From Saprospira grandis (GTDB lineage Bacteria > Bacteroidota > Bacteroidia > Chitinophagales > Saprospiraceae), in contig NZ_CP110854.1 of the NCBI RefSeq assembly GCF_027594745.1, forward strand, positions 4,047,501 to 4,111,500: a stretch of 64,000 nt of DNA, given 5' to 3'. Position numbers and translations under genes: made by a program. Within the stretch, counting starts at the first letter, position 1, and each line of letters starts with the position of its first letter. The notes beneath the pieces are model-generated. The model did not search any database. It was not told the DNA's origin and was given only the letters and a program-made list of their open reading frames with translations. Shown here in pieces: positions 15,870 to 25,487 of this stretch.

Positions 15870-18800
15870 CTATTGCTTATCTATATTTTGAGCTTTGAGT
15901 TGTCGCTGCAATTCTTTTACAGCTGCCTCAATTTGCTCATCTCTACCGTTGAGCATCTTCTCATAATCGTTTCGGACCATGATGTCGGGCTCTAGTTGGG
16001 TGTTTTCTAGCAATTGGCCCTCTAGGGTTTCCATGCCCACCTGCGGAATGCCGAAGACCATGCCGTTTTGTAGGCGCTCCCACCATACCGCCGTGGCCGT
16101 ACCTGGTACAGGCATACCGATCAGTTTGCCGATGCCCAAGGCCTTGTATACATAGGGAAACATATGGGCGTCGGAGTAGTTGCCTTCGCTCATGAGGACC
16201 ACCGAGGGGCGCGACCATTTGAACATGGGCTCGGTACCGATCTTTTGTCCTCTTGGGCGAATCTTGAGATAAACCTCTCCGCTGAGGAAGCTGGCCAAGT
16301 CATCATGCAACCAGCCCCCACCATTGAAGCGGGTATCTACGATTAGGGCCTTTTTGTTGTAATGACGGCCCAAAGCATCAGAATAAACCTGCTGAAAAGC
16401 CGAATTATTCATGCCTTTGACATGCACATAGCCCAATTGGCCATCAGAAAGCTCCTCGACCATCTTGTGGCGGCTTTCTACCCAGTCCTCATAGCGGAGG
16501 TTGAACTCTTGGCCAAAAGAAATAGGCTTGATGCGGATGTCTTGGCGACTCTTCTCTTTGCTGTTATAGATCGTGAGCAGGATGTTGTCCCCTGCTTTGC
16601 GGTTGAGTAAGGGCCAGAAATTATCTTCTTTGCCAATTTTTTGTCCATCAATCGCCTCAATGATGTCTCCTGCGGCTACTTCTATATCGGCTTTATCCAA
16701 AGGACTCCCTTTGAGGATTTTGGCAATTTTGATTCCCGCCTTATTATGGGCATAATCCATATAAATCCCCAAAGCAGCGGTTTGGTCTCCGCCTTTTCTG
16801 TTGGGGGTATATCGGCAGCCTGTATGCGAGGCATTTAGCTCTCCGAGCAGCTCACTAGCCATCTCGGCAAAGTCGTAGCCATTGTTAATATGAGGAAGGA
16901 AGCGAGCATATTCTTTTTTATAGAGGTCCCAATCTACGCCATGTAGGTCCTCTAAGTAGAACTTGCGTTTTACCTGTCTCCAGATATGGTTAAACAAATA
17001 GGCTCGTTCTTCGGCAGACTGTAGTTCCATTTCTCCTTTGAGGCGAACTGTTTTTACCTTCTTGCTCTTGAGCTCCATCTCTTTGATCTGTCCTCTATTG
17101 CCAAAGTAGAGTTTCTCTCCTTTTTTATCTAGGATTAGTGAAGAGCCAGAGCCGCCCAGTTTCTGGACAATCTCCGTCTTTTTGGTCCGTAAGTTAGTGG
17201 CCCAAAGGTCATAGCCTTTTTCAAAGGCGGCCAGATAATAGAGGGTTTCCCCTTCTTTGTCCAAAACGGCATCGGCCAAACTTGCCGAATGGATAGTTAG
17301 GCGGGCGATGCGGTCCTCAAGGCCCTCCAATTCGATATTTAGGGGTTTGAGCTTCTTATCCTCTGCTGCTTTTTCCTCTTTATCTTTCTTCTCGTCCTTT
17401 TTGCTCGCTTTCTTCTTTTCCTCTTCCTCCTCTTTGAGCAATTGATAATCTTCTTTGCTCAGGCGGTAGCGGTCATAGGCGTCTTGGGTCAAGAAAAGGG
17501 CAAAAACATCATTCTGGCTTCCCCAGCTGGCATGATTGCGCATGCCTTTGCGGTCTGAGAACCAAATGAGAGATTCTCCATTCATGCTCCATTTGGGGCG
17601 GCCGTCATTGTAGCCACTGCGGCTCAAATTTACGGGAGCGGTTTTCCCATCGGCGGCCACTAGACCAATTTCAGAGATCCATTGGTTTTCTTGCAAGAAC
17701 TCTAGCAAAAACCATTTGCCATCGGGAGACCATTGGTAGTATTGGTCGCCATCGGAATAAGAGTAGTTGCGGTCTTTCTCCAAGATGGTCCGCTCTTTTT
17801 TGCTCTCTAGGTTGATGACCTTGAGCCTTGTGCGCTCTTCTAGAAAGGCCACCTCCTTCCCATCGGGAGAATAAGCGGGTTGGAAGGTCTCTTTATCTGA
17901 GGCCAAGATGGTTTCTTCTTGGAGCAAGGTGGAGTTGAAGAAATACTTTTCTTCCTTGCGGGCCAAACTCGTTTGGTAGAGGTTCCAACTTTCTTCTCGC
18001 TCCGAAGCATAGAGAATACTGCGACCATCGGGGCTAAAGCTAATGCTGCGCTCCTGCTCTGGCGTATTGGTAATGCGCTTGGTTGTTCCAGCTTCCATAG
18101 AAGAGACAAAAACCTCCCCTCTATAAACGTAGGCCACCTCTTTGCCATTGGGCGAAAGAGCAAACTCCCCGGCCCGATTGGCCATGACGATTTCTCTGGG
18201 GTTGCTCCGCCAATCGCTAGCAATTTGTACCTGTAGTTTTTGGGCGTTGGCGCCTGGCTTTAGGGTATATAGCTCTCCATTGTATTGGAAACAAAGCAGG
18301 CCTTCATCAGAAATAGACAAAAAGCGAACGGGATGCTTATCGAAGTTGGTCAATTGCTTTTTGTTCTTTTTGCCTCGAATCTCTAGGCTATAGACATTTA
18401 GACTGCCCGATTCTTCTGAAAGGTAGTAGAGGGTTTTGGCATCTTTAGAAAGCACCGGCTCTCTGTCTTCCCCGCCAAAATCGGTCAAGCGGCTAAAGCT
18501 TTTGTTTCTGAGCGGCTCATACAACCAAATATCTCTAGTAACAGAAGATTGATGATGTTTGCGCCAAGGGTCTTCATAGCCCTTCTTATCTTGAAAGACG
18601 TAGATATCGCCTTTGCGGCTCACTTTGGTGTATTCGGCAGCGGCAGAGGTAATTTGTTCTACTCTTCCGCCTGTAGCGGGCACGGCATAAAGCTCGGGCA
18701 AGCGGGCATAGGGAAACTGTTGGTTCTTGACATCATCTATCCTCAGGGAGCTAAAGAAGATACGGTGACCGTCTCCGCTGAAGTCTGAGGGGTAATCATC

Positions 18801-19130
18801 TGTAGAATGGAAAGTAAGGCGCTTGGGGGCCCCACCCTCTGCGGGCATCGTGAAAATATCAAAATTGCCGTAGCGGTCAGAAGCAAAGGCAATGCTTCGG
18901 CTATCTTTGGACCAAACGGGCATGAAGTCGTGCGCGCTATGCTGCGTGAGCGGCTTGGCCTCTCCACCTGCGGCGGGCATACTATATAAATCGCCTTTAT
19001 AGCTAAATACAATGCTTTGCCCATCGGGAGAAATAGCGGGATAGCGCATCCAGAGCGCATCTTGTAGCTGCGCTTGGGTCCATAAGGGAAGTAAAAAGAG
19101 CAACCAAAAGGAAGCAAATATCTTTTGCAT
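15870..19130 (-). CDS. Tricorn-like protease: WD40-like PD40 repeats, PDZ, S41 peptidase domain
   Basis: 1086 residues from ATG 19130; a TTG at 19175 is in frame but lies before the clean signal peptide MQKIFASFWLLFLLPLWTQAQ. The signal predicts export. The N-terminal third has repeated SPDG-type blades (AISPDGQSIVFSYKGDLY, SFSPDGRSILYASEREESW, YSPDGKEVAFL). A Lys/Glu-rich low-complexity linker (~574-610) follows, then a PDZ-like domain (~785-835, AAGDIIEAIDGQKI) and the S41 catalytic region with GWLHDDL and a nucleophile in NYSDAH (about Ser986). The layout matches tricorn protease homologues, which degrade oligopeptides. Periplasmic or outer-membrane location is inferred. Confidence 0.9.
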   Translation of the reverse strand: MQKIFASFWLLFLLPLWTQAQLQDALWMRYPAISPDGQSIVFSYKGDLYSMPAAGGEAKPLTQHSAHDFMPVWSKDSRSIAFASDRYGNFDIFTMPAEGGAPKRLTFHSTDDYPSDFSGDGHRIFFSSLRIDDVKNQQFPYARLPELYAVPATGGRVEQITSAAAEYTKVSRKGDIYVFQDKKGYEDPWRKHHQSSVTRDIWLYEPLRNKSFSRLTDFGGEDREPVLSKDAKTLYYLSEESGSLNVYSLEIRGKKNKKQLTNFDKHPVRFLSISDEGLLCFQYNGELYTLKPGANAQKLQVQIASDWRSNPREIVMANRAGEFALSPNGKEVAYVYRGEVFVSSMEAGTTKRITNTPEQERSISFSPDGRSILYASEREESWNLYQTSLARKEEKYFFNSTLLQEETILASDKETFQPAYSPDGKEVAFLEERTRLKVINLESKKERTILEKDRNYSYSDGDQYYQWSPDGKWFLLEFLQENQWISEIGLVAADGKTAPVNLSRSGYNDGRPKWSMNGESLIWFSDRKGMRNHASWGSQNDVFALFLTQDAYDRYRLSKEDYQLLKEEEEEKKKASKKDEKKDKEEKAAEDKKLKPLNIELEGLEDRIARLTIHSASLADAVLDKEGETLYYLAAFEKGYDLWATNLRTKKTEIVQKLGGSGSSLILDKKGEKLYFGNRGQIKEMELKSKKVKTVRLKGEMELQSAEERAYLFNHIWRQVKRKFYLEDLHGVDWDLYKKEYARFLPHINNGYDFAEMASELLGELNASHTGCRYTPNRKGGDQTAALGIYMDYAHNKAGIKIAKILKGSPLDKADIEVAAGDIIEAIDGQKIGKEDNFWPLLNRKAGDNILLTIYNSKEKSRQDIRIKPISFGQEFNLRYEDWVESRHKMVEELSDGQLGYVHVKGMNNSAFQQVYSDALGRHYNKKALIVDTRFNGGGWLHDDLASFLSGEVYLKIRPRGQKIGTEPMFKWSRPSVVLMSEGNYSDAHMFPYVYKALGIGKLIGMPVPGTATAVWWERLQNGMVFGIPQVGMETLEGQLLENTQLEPDIMVRNDYEKMLNGRDEQIEAAVKELQRQLKAQNIDKQ

Positions 19131-19258
19131 AAGTTCTTGTTTTGATGAATTCAGATAATAAGTAGTCTTGGGCAAGATGAGGAATAATATCGACCAATGT
19201 TTTTTAAACTAGACGAAAGCGGCTTCTCTTTTATTCATAAACTGCTGCAGGAGGATTT

Positions 19259-19433
19259 GGGGCTGCCCCTCCCTATGGTCGGGTCGCTCCGCTACGCAGC
19301 TCGCAGGTCTGCTCGGCCCTGCAGCGCTTTCAGCGCTTTGGTCTGCCGCCTTCGGCGGCCCTGCTTCGGCAGCTCAGCCGCTCTTCTTGGGTTTTTTCAG
19401 GCTTGGGGGATCGGCTTCGGCCCTAAAACGGCC
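19259..19433 (+). repeat. GME-7, type C (near-identical to GME-20)
   Basis: GGGGCTGCCCCTCCC opening, GCAGCTCGCAGGTCTG core, variable hairpin AGCGCT-TTC-AGCGCT, then a long tail with GGGTTTTTTCAGGCTTGGG and CGGCTTCGGCCC. Matches GME-20 over ~175 bp with only about ten differences. Confidence 0.9.
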
Positions 19434-19476
19434 TTTTATCCCCTTCGCTAAAAAACGAATAGGCCTAAAGACTTGC

Positions 19477-19800
19477 AATGGAGTATTATTTTTCCAGCGA
19501 ATACAGCAACAGACTTCCAATGGACCATTTTTTTCCTAGCAAATACGCTGAGGGATTGCATGGCACATATATTTTTCCAGAGAATGCAGCAAAAGGCTTC
19601 CAATGGACCATTTTTTTCCTAGCGAATGCGCTGAGGGATTACAATGGACCATTTTTTTTCCAGCGAATGCAGCAAAAGACTTGCAATGGAGCATTATTTT
19701 TCTAGCAAATGTGCTGAGGGCTTGCATGGTGCATATATTTTTTCAGCGAATGCAGCAAAAGACTTCCAATGGACCATTATTTTTCTAGCGAATGCGCTGG
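19477..19800 (+). repeat. Tandem array of eight ~42-bp units in alternating A/B subtypes
   Basis: Units begin AATGGACCATT (or CATGGCACATAT in two B-A junctions). A-type units end GCGAATGCAGCAAAAGACTT, B-type units end GCGAATGCGCTGAGGGATTG. They alternate A-B four times, giving an ~83-bp higher-order unit. Unit length varies 41-43 bp, so no reading frame is kept. Confidence 0.85.
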
Positions 19801-19856
19801 ACCGAGTCTAAATCCTCACTGCTTTAATTTCCTATACCTTTTATAAGCCCTCCTTA

Positions 19857-20022
19857 ACGGCCGGAGCCCCAGCATTAGCGCAAAGAAGAAGGATGAGCGG
19901 CTTAGCGCTGTGAAGGGGTGGCCCAAAGGGCCAGACCAAAGGCAGGCAAAGCCTGCCTGCAGGGCCGAGCAGAGCTGCGAGCCCCGCAACATAGCGCCCC
20001 GCCCTTCGGGCGGGGAAGCCCC
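19857..20022 (-). repeat. GME-8, type C-like
   Basis: Minus strand begins GGGGCTTCCCCGCCC-GAA-GGGCGGGGCGCTATG, with core TCTGCTCGGCCC and the same variable hairpin as GME-4 (CAGGCAGGC-TTT-GCCTGCC). Confidence 0.85.
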
Positions 20023-20043
20023 AAATCCCCCTTAAAAAGAAAT

Positions 20044-20074
20044 TTGCTTTTCTGCTTGGAAGAATGCATTTTTG
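20044..20074 (+). promoter_or_regulatory. Candidate smc promoter
   Basis: TTG (20044-20046), 20 nt, CATTTTTG (20067-20074): one mismatch to the Bacteroidota consensus TTG-N19/20-TAnnTTTG, 23 bp before the smc start. Confidence 0.4.
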
Positions 20075-20096
20075 TGGGCTCAAATCAAGGGGAAGT

Positions 20097-23000
20097 ATGC
20101 GACTAAAAAGTTTAGAAATAAAGGGATTTAAGAGCTTTGCGGATAAAACGGTCATCAATTTTTCGGAAGATGTGATTGGGATCGTAGGCTCCAATGGCTG
20201 CGGAAAGTCTAATATTGTAGATTCGATTCGCTGGGTGTTGGGAGAGCAAAAAACTAAACAGCTCCGTTCAGACAGCATGACCAGCGTGATTTTTAATGGG
20301 ACCAGCAAGCGCAAAGCGGCCGCCTTGGCCGAGGTAAGTCTGCGCTTTGAAAACGACAGAGGTGTATTGCCCACCGAATTTCAGGAAGTGACCATTAAAA
20401 GAGCGTTGCATAAAGACGGCAGTGGAGAATACTACCTCAATGGAGTCAAATGTAGATTAAAAGACATCAATAACCTGCTTTCTGATACGGGTATGGGCTC
20501 CGACTCTTATGCTATCATTGCTCTGGGGATGGTAGATGATTTGTTGCAGGATAAAGACAACAGCCGCCTCAAGCTTTTTGAACAGGCGGCGGGCATCTCT
20601 AAATATAAAATTCGCAAAAAAGAAACCCTACGCAAGCTCAAACAAACCGCAGAGGACCTCGAGCGGGTGGAAGACCTATTGCATGAGGTGGAGCAACAGC
20701 TCAAAACCCTAGAACGGCAGGCCAAGCGGGCCAAGCGCTATCTAGAGCTCAAAAGCGAATATAAACAGTTGAGCATTGACCTACAGGCCATTCGGATTAG
20801 AGGCTTGCGCAAAGATTATTCGGAGCTCGAAAAAAAGATGGCGCAAGAGCAGCAGCAAATTCAAAAACAACAAGGCGAGCAAGAACTGGAGCAAGAGCGC
20901 TTGCGCTCGGCCAAGCGAGAACAATTAGAAAAAGAACAACGCTTATCGGCTGCCCAGCAAAAGCTCAACCAGTTGATTGGGCGCATCAAGGGCCTAGAGA
21001 ACGAGCAAAAGATGAAAGCTCAAGAAGCCCTCTTTTTGCAGCAAAACAAAGAAAAACTATTGGACCGTCTGCGCTCGGGCAAAGAACGCCTATCGGCCGC
21101 CCAACAAAATGCCGACCGCTATGCCCAGCAAAAGAAAACCGAGGAAGAGGTCCTAGAGATCCTTTCCGATGCCCTCTATGAGGCCCAAGAACAACTCGCT
21201 AAAATTCGTTCGGAACATGGGCAGCTCAAAATAGAAGTAGAACAATTTCTGGAAGAGCAAAAGAGCATGCAAGAGCGTTTGGTACAGGCCGAAAAAGAAA
21301 TGGCGGTCTATGAAACGGAACAAAACAACCTCAAAAAGCAGTACCGACAAATTGATGAGCGTTTGGCCCAACGTGCCGAAGAGCTCAAGGCGGTCGAGCT
21401 GGCCTATAGAGAAAGTGCGAGCGAGCTACAGACCCAAAAAGGCATATTGGAAGGGCTGCAACAGGCCGAAGAAATCCGAAAAAGCGAACTAGAAAACGTA
21501 GAGCAACAACTGGAAAGCGAAAGTCAGCTTTTGCAGCAGAAAAACCGTTTGTTGGATGCCAAAAGCAACGAAAAAAAGTTGTTAGAGGATTTGGTCAAGA
21601 GCATGGAGGGCTATGCCCAATCTGTAAAATTCTTGCATCAGAACGATAGCTGGACCGACAAGCCGGCTCTCTTATCGGACCTCTTTTATTGTCCAGAAGA
21701 ATATCGCTTAGCGGTAGAAAACTACCTCTCTCCCTACCTCAACTACTATGTGGTCCAAACGGCAGAAGAAGCCTATAAGGCGGTACAGCTCCTAGAGGAA
21801 GCCGAAAAGGGAAAAGCCAACTTCTTTGTCCTAGACTGGATGGCGCTCAAAGGCGAAAAACAATTATCGGTTCCGGGCGCTCAGGCGGTTTTGGAGCTAG
21901 TAGACTATGAAGCGGATTACGAAGCCTTGGCCCAACAGCTATTCGCTCAGGTCTATATATTGGAAGAGGGCCAAGAGCGGCCTGCTCAAAGCCCAGGACA
22001 TTTTTTGTCTAAAGACGGAAAGCGAAGTTTTGGTCCCTACAGCCTGCAGGGGGGCTCTGTTGGCGCCTTTGAGGGGAAAAAGATTGGGCGAAAGAAAAAT
22101 CTGGCCCTTTTGGCTGAGGAAATCGAGTTATTGCAGACCGAAGTGGGCAGTCTACAACAAGCCGTAGATGAGTTGCGCCTGCGCCAAAAACAATTGCGCC
22201 AAGCCGACCGCAGCCGAGAGATCCAAACCGCAGAAAGAGGCCATCAGCAGCTCTTGCAAAAGCACATTAGCTTGGAGGGAAAACTAGAGGGCTTCGAGCA
22301 ATTTAAGGCAGAAACCAAAAGTCAAAAAGAGCAGCTCCGTACAGAGCTCAAAAAGATACGAAACGACAAAAGGGAAATAGAGGGAGAGCTGGAGTTTCAG
22401 GAAGATCAACTGGAGCAACTACAAAGACGGTTGGGCAAAAAGAATATGGCCTTTAAGGAACAAGCCCAAGAGCTTTCTCAGGCCTCTTCTCAATACAACC
22501 AAAAACATATTGAGCAGCTCAGGCAACAAAACCGCCTAGAGGGCCTAGACAAAGAATGGCAGTTTGCCCAACGGCAGGCCCAAGAGCTGCAGCAACAGCT
22601 CAAGCAAGACCAAGAAGCCTTAGAGGAGGGCGAAAAGAAAGAACAAAGCCTGTTATTGGCCCAAGAAGATAGCCAAAAGCAGCTACAAGAGCTCTATGAA
22701 GACCGACAGCTCTATAAGGCTCGCCTCTCTGATGTGGAGCAACAATTCTTTAGTGGTCGTGGCGAAATCCAAACCCTAGAAGAACATTGGGAAGAGGGCC
22801 AAAAACAATTGCAAAAACGACAAGAGCTCTTTCAATTGCAAAAGGAACGCTTTGCCGAACTTAAGATGCAGTTGTCTAATATCGCCGAGCGCCTCCGCAT
22901 TGAGTTTGAGCTGCAACTCTCTCAGCTCCTAGAGCATGAGGTCCAAAGCGAACTGCCCGAAAAGGAATTGGACCAAAAGGTAGAGCAGCTCCGCCTGCGA

Positions 23001-23618
23001 ATCAATAATTATGGGGCCGTCAATGAAATGGCGATCGAGGCCTTTGATGAGGCCAAGGAACGTTTCGATTTTATTGGCGAGCAGCGGCAAGACCTTGTCG
23101 AGGCCAAGGACAGCCTGATGCAAACCATTGATGAAATTGATGATACGGCCAGCAAAAAGTTTATGCAGGCCTTTGAAGAGGCCCGTGAGCATTTTATTCG
23201 GGTCTTTCGCTCTCTCTTCCTAGAAGATGATACCTGCGACCTGCTGCTTTCTGATCCGCAAAATCCACTAGAGTCTCGCATCGAGATTATTGCTAAGCCC
23301 AAGGGAAAGCGCCCGCTTTCTATTAACCAGCTTTCGGGGGGAGAGAAAACCCTGACCGCTACGGCGCTGCTCTTTTCGCTCTATCTGCTCAAACCGGCCC
23401 CTTTCTGTATCTTTGATGAGGTGGATGCGCCTTTGGATGATACCAATATTGCCAAGTTCAATAATATCATCAAGGATTTTTCGGCCAATTCTCAGTTTAT
23501 TATCGTTACGCATAATAAGAAGACGATGGCGGCGGTAGACGTAATGTATGGCGTGAGCATGCAGCAGGGCGTTTCTCAGGTCATTCCCGTCGATTTCCGT
23601 ATGTTGCAGCCTCAATAG
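20097..23618 (+). CDS. smc: Chromosome segregation/condensation protein SMC
   Basis: ATPase that extrudes and organises chromosomal DNA with the ScpA/ScpB partners (not in this window). 1173 residues, normal for bacterial SMC. The N-terminal head starts MRLKSLEIKGFKSFADKT with Walker A GSNGCGKSN (31-39). Long Gln/Glu-rich coiled coils (~165-500 and ~670-1010) flank a hinge near 515-660. The C-terminal head has the ABC signature LSGGEKTLTA (~1077) and Walker B FCIFDEVDAPLDD (~1102). Start ATG 20097 is preceded by GGGGAAGT, a better ribosome-binding site than most here; the frame extends upstream to 20064 without conservation. Confidence 0.97.
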   Translation: MRLKSLEIKGFKSFADKTVINFSEDVIGIVGSNGCGKSNIVDSIRWVLGEQKTKQLRSDSMTSVIFNGTSKRKAAALAEVSLRFENDRGVLPTEFQEVTIKRALHKDGSGEYYLNGVKCRLKDINNLLSDTGMGSDSYAIIALGMVDDLLQDKDNSRLKLFEQAAGISKYKIRKKETLRKLKQTAEDLERVEDLLHEVEQQLKTLERQAKRAKRYLELKSEYKQLSIDLQAIRIRGLRKDYSELEKKMAQEQQQIQKQQGEQELEQERLRSAKREQLEKEQRLSAAQQKLNQLIGRIKGLENEQKMKAQEALFLQQNKEKLLDRLRSGKERLSAAQQNADRYAQQKKTEEEVLEILSDALYEAQEQLAKIRSEHGQLKIEVEQFLEEQKSMQERLVQAEKEMAVYETEQNNLKKQYRQIDERLAQRAEELKAVELAYRESASELQTQKGILEGLQQAEEIRKSELENVEQQLESESQLLQQKNRLLDAKSNEKKLLEDLVKSMEGYAQSVKFLHQNDSWTDKPALLSDLFYCPEEYRLAVENYLSPYLNYYVVQTAEEAYKAVQLLEEAEKGKANFFVLDWMALKGEKQLSVPGAQAVLELVDYEADYEALAQQLFAQVYILEEGQERPAQSPGHFLSKDGKRSFGPYSLQGGSVGAFEGKKIGRKKNLALLAEEIELLQTEVGSLQQAVDELRLRQKQLRQADRSREIQTAERGHQQLLQKHISLEGKLEGFEQFKAETKSQKEQLRTELKKIRNDKREIEGELEFQEDQLEQLQRRLGKKNMAFKEQAQELSQASSQYNQKHIEQLRQQNRLEGLDKEWQFAQRQAQELQQQLKQDQEALEEGEKKEQSLLLAQEDSQKQLQELYEDRQLYKARLSDVEQQFFSGRGEIQTLEEHWEEGQKQLQKRQELFQLQKERFAELKMQLSNIAERLRIEFELQLSQLLEHEVQSELPEKELDQKVEQLRLRINNYGAVNEMAIEAFDEAKERFDFIGEQRQDLVEAKDSLMQTIDEIDDTASKKFMQAFEEAREHFIRVFRSLFLEDDTCDLLLSDPQNPLESRIEIIAKPKGKRPLSINQLSGGEKTLTATALLFSLYLLKPAPFCIFDEVDAPLDDTNIAKFNNIIKDFSANSQFIIVTHNKKTMAAVDVMYGVSMQQGVSQVIPVDFRMLQPQ

Positions 23619-23652
23619 GCCCAATTTATTTATCTCAGAATTAAAGTTAAAT

Positions 23653-24636
23653 ATGCGTTTTTTCCCTTTGCCCTTTATTTTTGCCCTCTTTTTGGGCCTT
23701 CAGCTTGCTGCACAGCCCTATCAAGTTGGGATAGAAAATAATTTTGAAGGCTACTGGCAACTCAAACAGGTCGATAATCAGCCCCTACCCGAAAGTGCCA
23801 GCATTTACATCCAATTTGATGGCAATCAACTCTTGTTGGTCAATGGAGAGGACCAAAAAGGCGGCCGCTGGGCTTGGAATCATCCCCAGAGGCAGTTTAT
23901 CGTAGAAACCGATAGCACTGAAATCTGGACCCTCATGGCTTTTGTTCCCAAAAGGGTGCTGGTCCTCCGAGAGGAAACTAGCCAAAAGTTACTGACGCTC
24001 TCGGCCATGCCCGCTCCGCCTCATAGCCAGTTTGTTCAGGCCTATGCCTCGGACCTCCTTGGCGAATGGCTGCTTTCTGCCGTGAATGATGTGGCCGCCC
24101 AAAATAGCCGCTCGGTCAGCCTGCAGCTTTCTGCCTATGGCCGCTTGTTTATTGATGCTGGGGTCGAAAAAGATAGCATCTTTTGGCGGATGGGCCCCAA
24201 AAGGGAGACGATCGTGACGATGGTCGGTCCCAATAATATGGAAAAGGCCGAAAGCTGGTCTTTGCTCCAAATCGATAAGGAGAATATGGAATTTAAGGAC
24301 CCCAATGGTGCCCGCCTCCGCTTTAGTCGCTACAGCCGCCCCGTCTTGCCTTCCGAGATGAAGCAGTTGCTAGGCCGCTGGCGCATTGTGGAGATCTCTG
24401 GCCAAGGTCCCGAACAGCTCAATTATCCCGCTTTTGAGTTTTTGGAAAATGGCGAATTGCGCTTTTTTCTGGGCGACCAATCTACCGAAAAAGGGGCCTG
24501 GGGCCTTAGCGATACCGGCGACCGCTTTCAGTTTGCCACTTCCGCCGGCAATGAAAGTTGGTCTATTTTGTACTGGACCAATAAGGAGATGCTCCTCGAA
24601 ATGAATAATCTCAAAATGGTCCTCATCCGAGAGTAG
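23653..24636 (+). CDS. Secreted protein with three lipocalin-like repeats
   Basis: 327 residues with a signal peptide (~1-21, LGLQLAAQ). Three tandem modules of ~95-100 residues start at about 30 (FEGYWQLKQVDNQPLP), 132 (LLGEWLLSAVNDVAAQ) and 238 (LLGRWRIVEISGQGPE). Each has the G-x-W strand, a LxxxxxGRLF/GELRFF strand, a WAW/WRM/GAW turn and a terminal strand ending in L-x-L-R. This is the pattern of lipocalin-like barrels arranged in triplicate. No ligand-binding residues can be assigned. It starts 34 bp after smc and may be co-transcribed with it. Confidence 0.6.
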   Translation: MRFFPLPFIFALFLGLQLAAQPYQVGIENNFEGYWQLKQVDNQPLPESASIYIQFDGNQLLLVNGEDQKGGRWAWNHPQRQFIVETDSTEIWTLMAFVPKRVLVLREETSQKLLTLSAMPAPPHSQFVQAYASDLLGEWLLSAVNDVAAQNSRSVSLQLSAYGRLFIDAGVEKDSIFWRMGPKRETIVTMVGPNNMEKAESWSLLQIDKENMEFKDPNGARLRFSRYSRPVLPSEMKQLLGRWRIVEISGQGPEQLNYPAFEFLENGELRFFLGDQSTEKGAWGLSDTGDRFQFATSAGNESWSILYWTNKEMLLEMNNLKMVLIRE

Positions 24637-24643
24637 CTGTTTT

Positions 24644-24808
24644 GGGGCCCGCGGCCGCCCTTCAATTTGGGGCGGCCGCCGCTATGCTGCGGGGCTCACA
24701 GGTCTGTTCGGCCCTTCGCTGGCTTCGCCAGCTCGGTCTGGCCTTCGGCCACCCCTCCGCAGCGCTGGGCCAATTGCTCGCTTCGCTCGCAGGCGGCAAA
24801 GCCGCCTT
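24644..24808 (+). repeat. GME-9, type A
   Basis: Begins 8 bp after the preceding stop codon. GGGGCCCGCGGCCGCCC...GGGGCGGCCGCCG, core GCTATGCTGCGGGGCTCAC, variable hairpin GCTGGC-TTC-GCCAGC, end GCGCTGGGCC, then a further hairpin GGCGGC-AAA-GCCGCC. Confidence 0.85.
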
Positions 24809-24867
24809 TTGGGCTCCGCTCTTTAGGGGGTACACTTTCTCCAAATCTCTTAAAGTTGTTTAATCTT

Positions 24868-25482
24868 ATGCGTCTGGCTCTATTTACCTTCTTTTTTTCC
24901 TTATCTTTTGTATCCCTTTGGGGCCAAAGCAAAGCTATAGACAAAATGCGCAAGAAAGAATTGCGTAGTCTTTGCCTAAAACAGCAAGAAGAGTTGCGCC
25001 AACTTAGGGCCGAAAAAGAAAAGCTACAAGCCCAATTGGCCGAAAAACAACTGCTCAATAGCTATTTGCAAATGGACCTTATGGATTGGAGCCACTGCTA
25101 TGAGCAATTGGCCCAAAAACCACCCATAGAAATCATTATGCTGGATATTAAGCAGCTGGGGCTTTGGTCCACTAGCTTGCCCAATCAAGAAGAAAAGCGG
25201 GAGCTCTTGCAATGGCTCATCAGCCAGCGGCAAGAACAGCTCAACCTCTTGAGAGACCGCCTAGCCGATCGCCAACTTCCCCAGAGCGAAAAAGAACGGC
25301 TCTTTGGCCTCTTTCAGCAAGCTTATGCCCCCTTTGCCAATAACTGGAGACGGAAAGATTTTGGACCAAATCTCCAACTTTGGGAACAAAAAAGCCGAAA
25401 CTTGCTTTGGCAAAAAACAAGGGCTGATTTATCGAGCAGCCTAGCAGAAAACCAACTTATTGAAGCATCTTACCGTAATTAA
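24868..25482 (+). CDS. Exported coiled-coil protein
   Basis: 204 residues with a signal peptide (MRLALFTFFFSLSFVSLWGQ) followed by a charged coiled coil (~25-60, rich in Leu, Gln, Glu and Lys) and a helical C-terminal half (ERLFGLFQQAYAPFANNW). Function not recognised. Start is ATG 24868: a longer open frame begins inside GME-9 and is rejected because its first 67 codons read only repeat sequence. The next gene begins 6 bp downstream, so the two form an operon. Confidence 0.7.
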   Translation: MRLALFTFFFSLSFVSLWGQSKAIDKMRKKELRSLCLKQQEELRQLRAEKEKLQAQLAEKQLLNSYLQMDLMDWSHCYEQLAQKPPIEIIMLDIKQLGLWSTSLPNQEEKRELLQWLISQRQEQLNLLRDRLADRQLPQSEKERLFGLFQQAYAPFANNWRRKDFGPNLQLWEQKSRNLLWQKTRADLSSSLAENQLIEASYRN

Positions 25483-25487
25483 ATAAT

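Larger units (their letters stand above)
19198..20096. other. Gene-free region before smc with GMEs and a tandem array
   Basis: Contains GME-7 (19259-19433), a tandem array (19477-19800), GME-8 (19857-20022) and a candidate smc promoter. A 75-codon open frame at 19478-19705 only follows the tandem repeats and shifts frame with unit length, so it is not called. Confidence 0.7.

Noticed and set aside
19478..19705. 75-codon frame following the tandem repeats
   Set aside because: Units vary 41-43 bp so the frame shifts between units; the protein repeat is not kept.
19477..19800. CRISPR-like array
   Set aside because: Units are contiguous without unique spacers and vary in length; no cas genes nearby.
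24667..24867. N-terminal extension of the exported coiled-coil protein
   Set aside because: The extension is GME-9 sequence; the ATG at 24868 gives a clean signal peptide.
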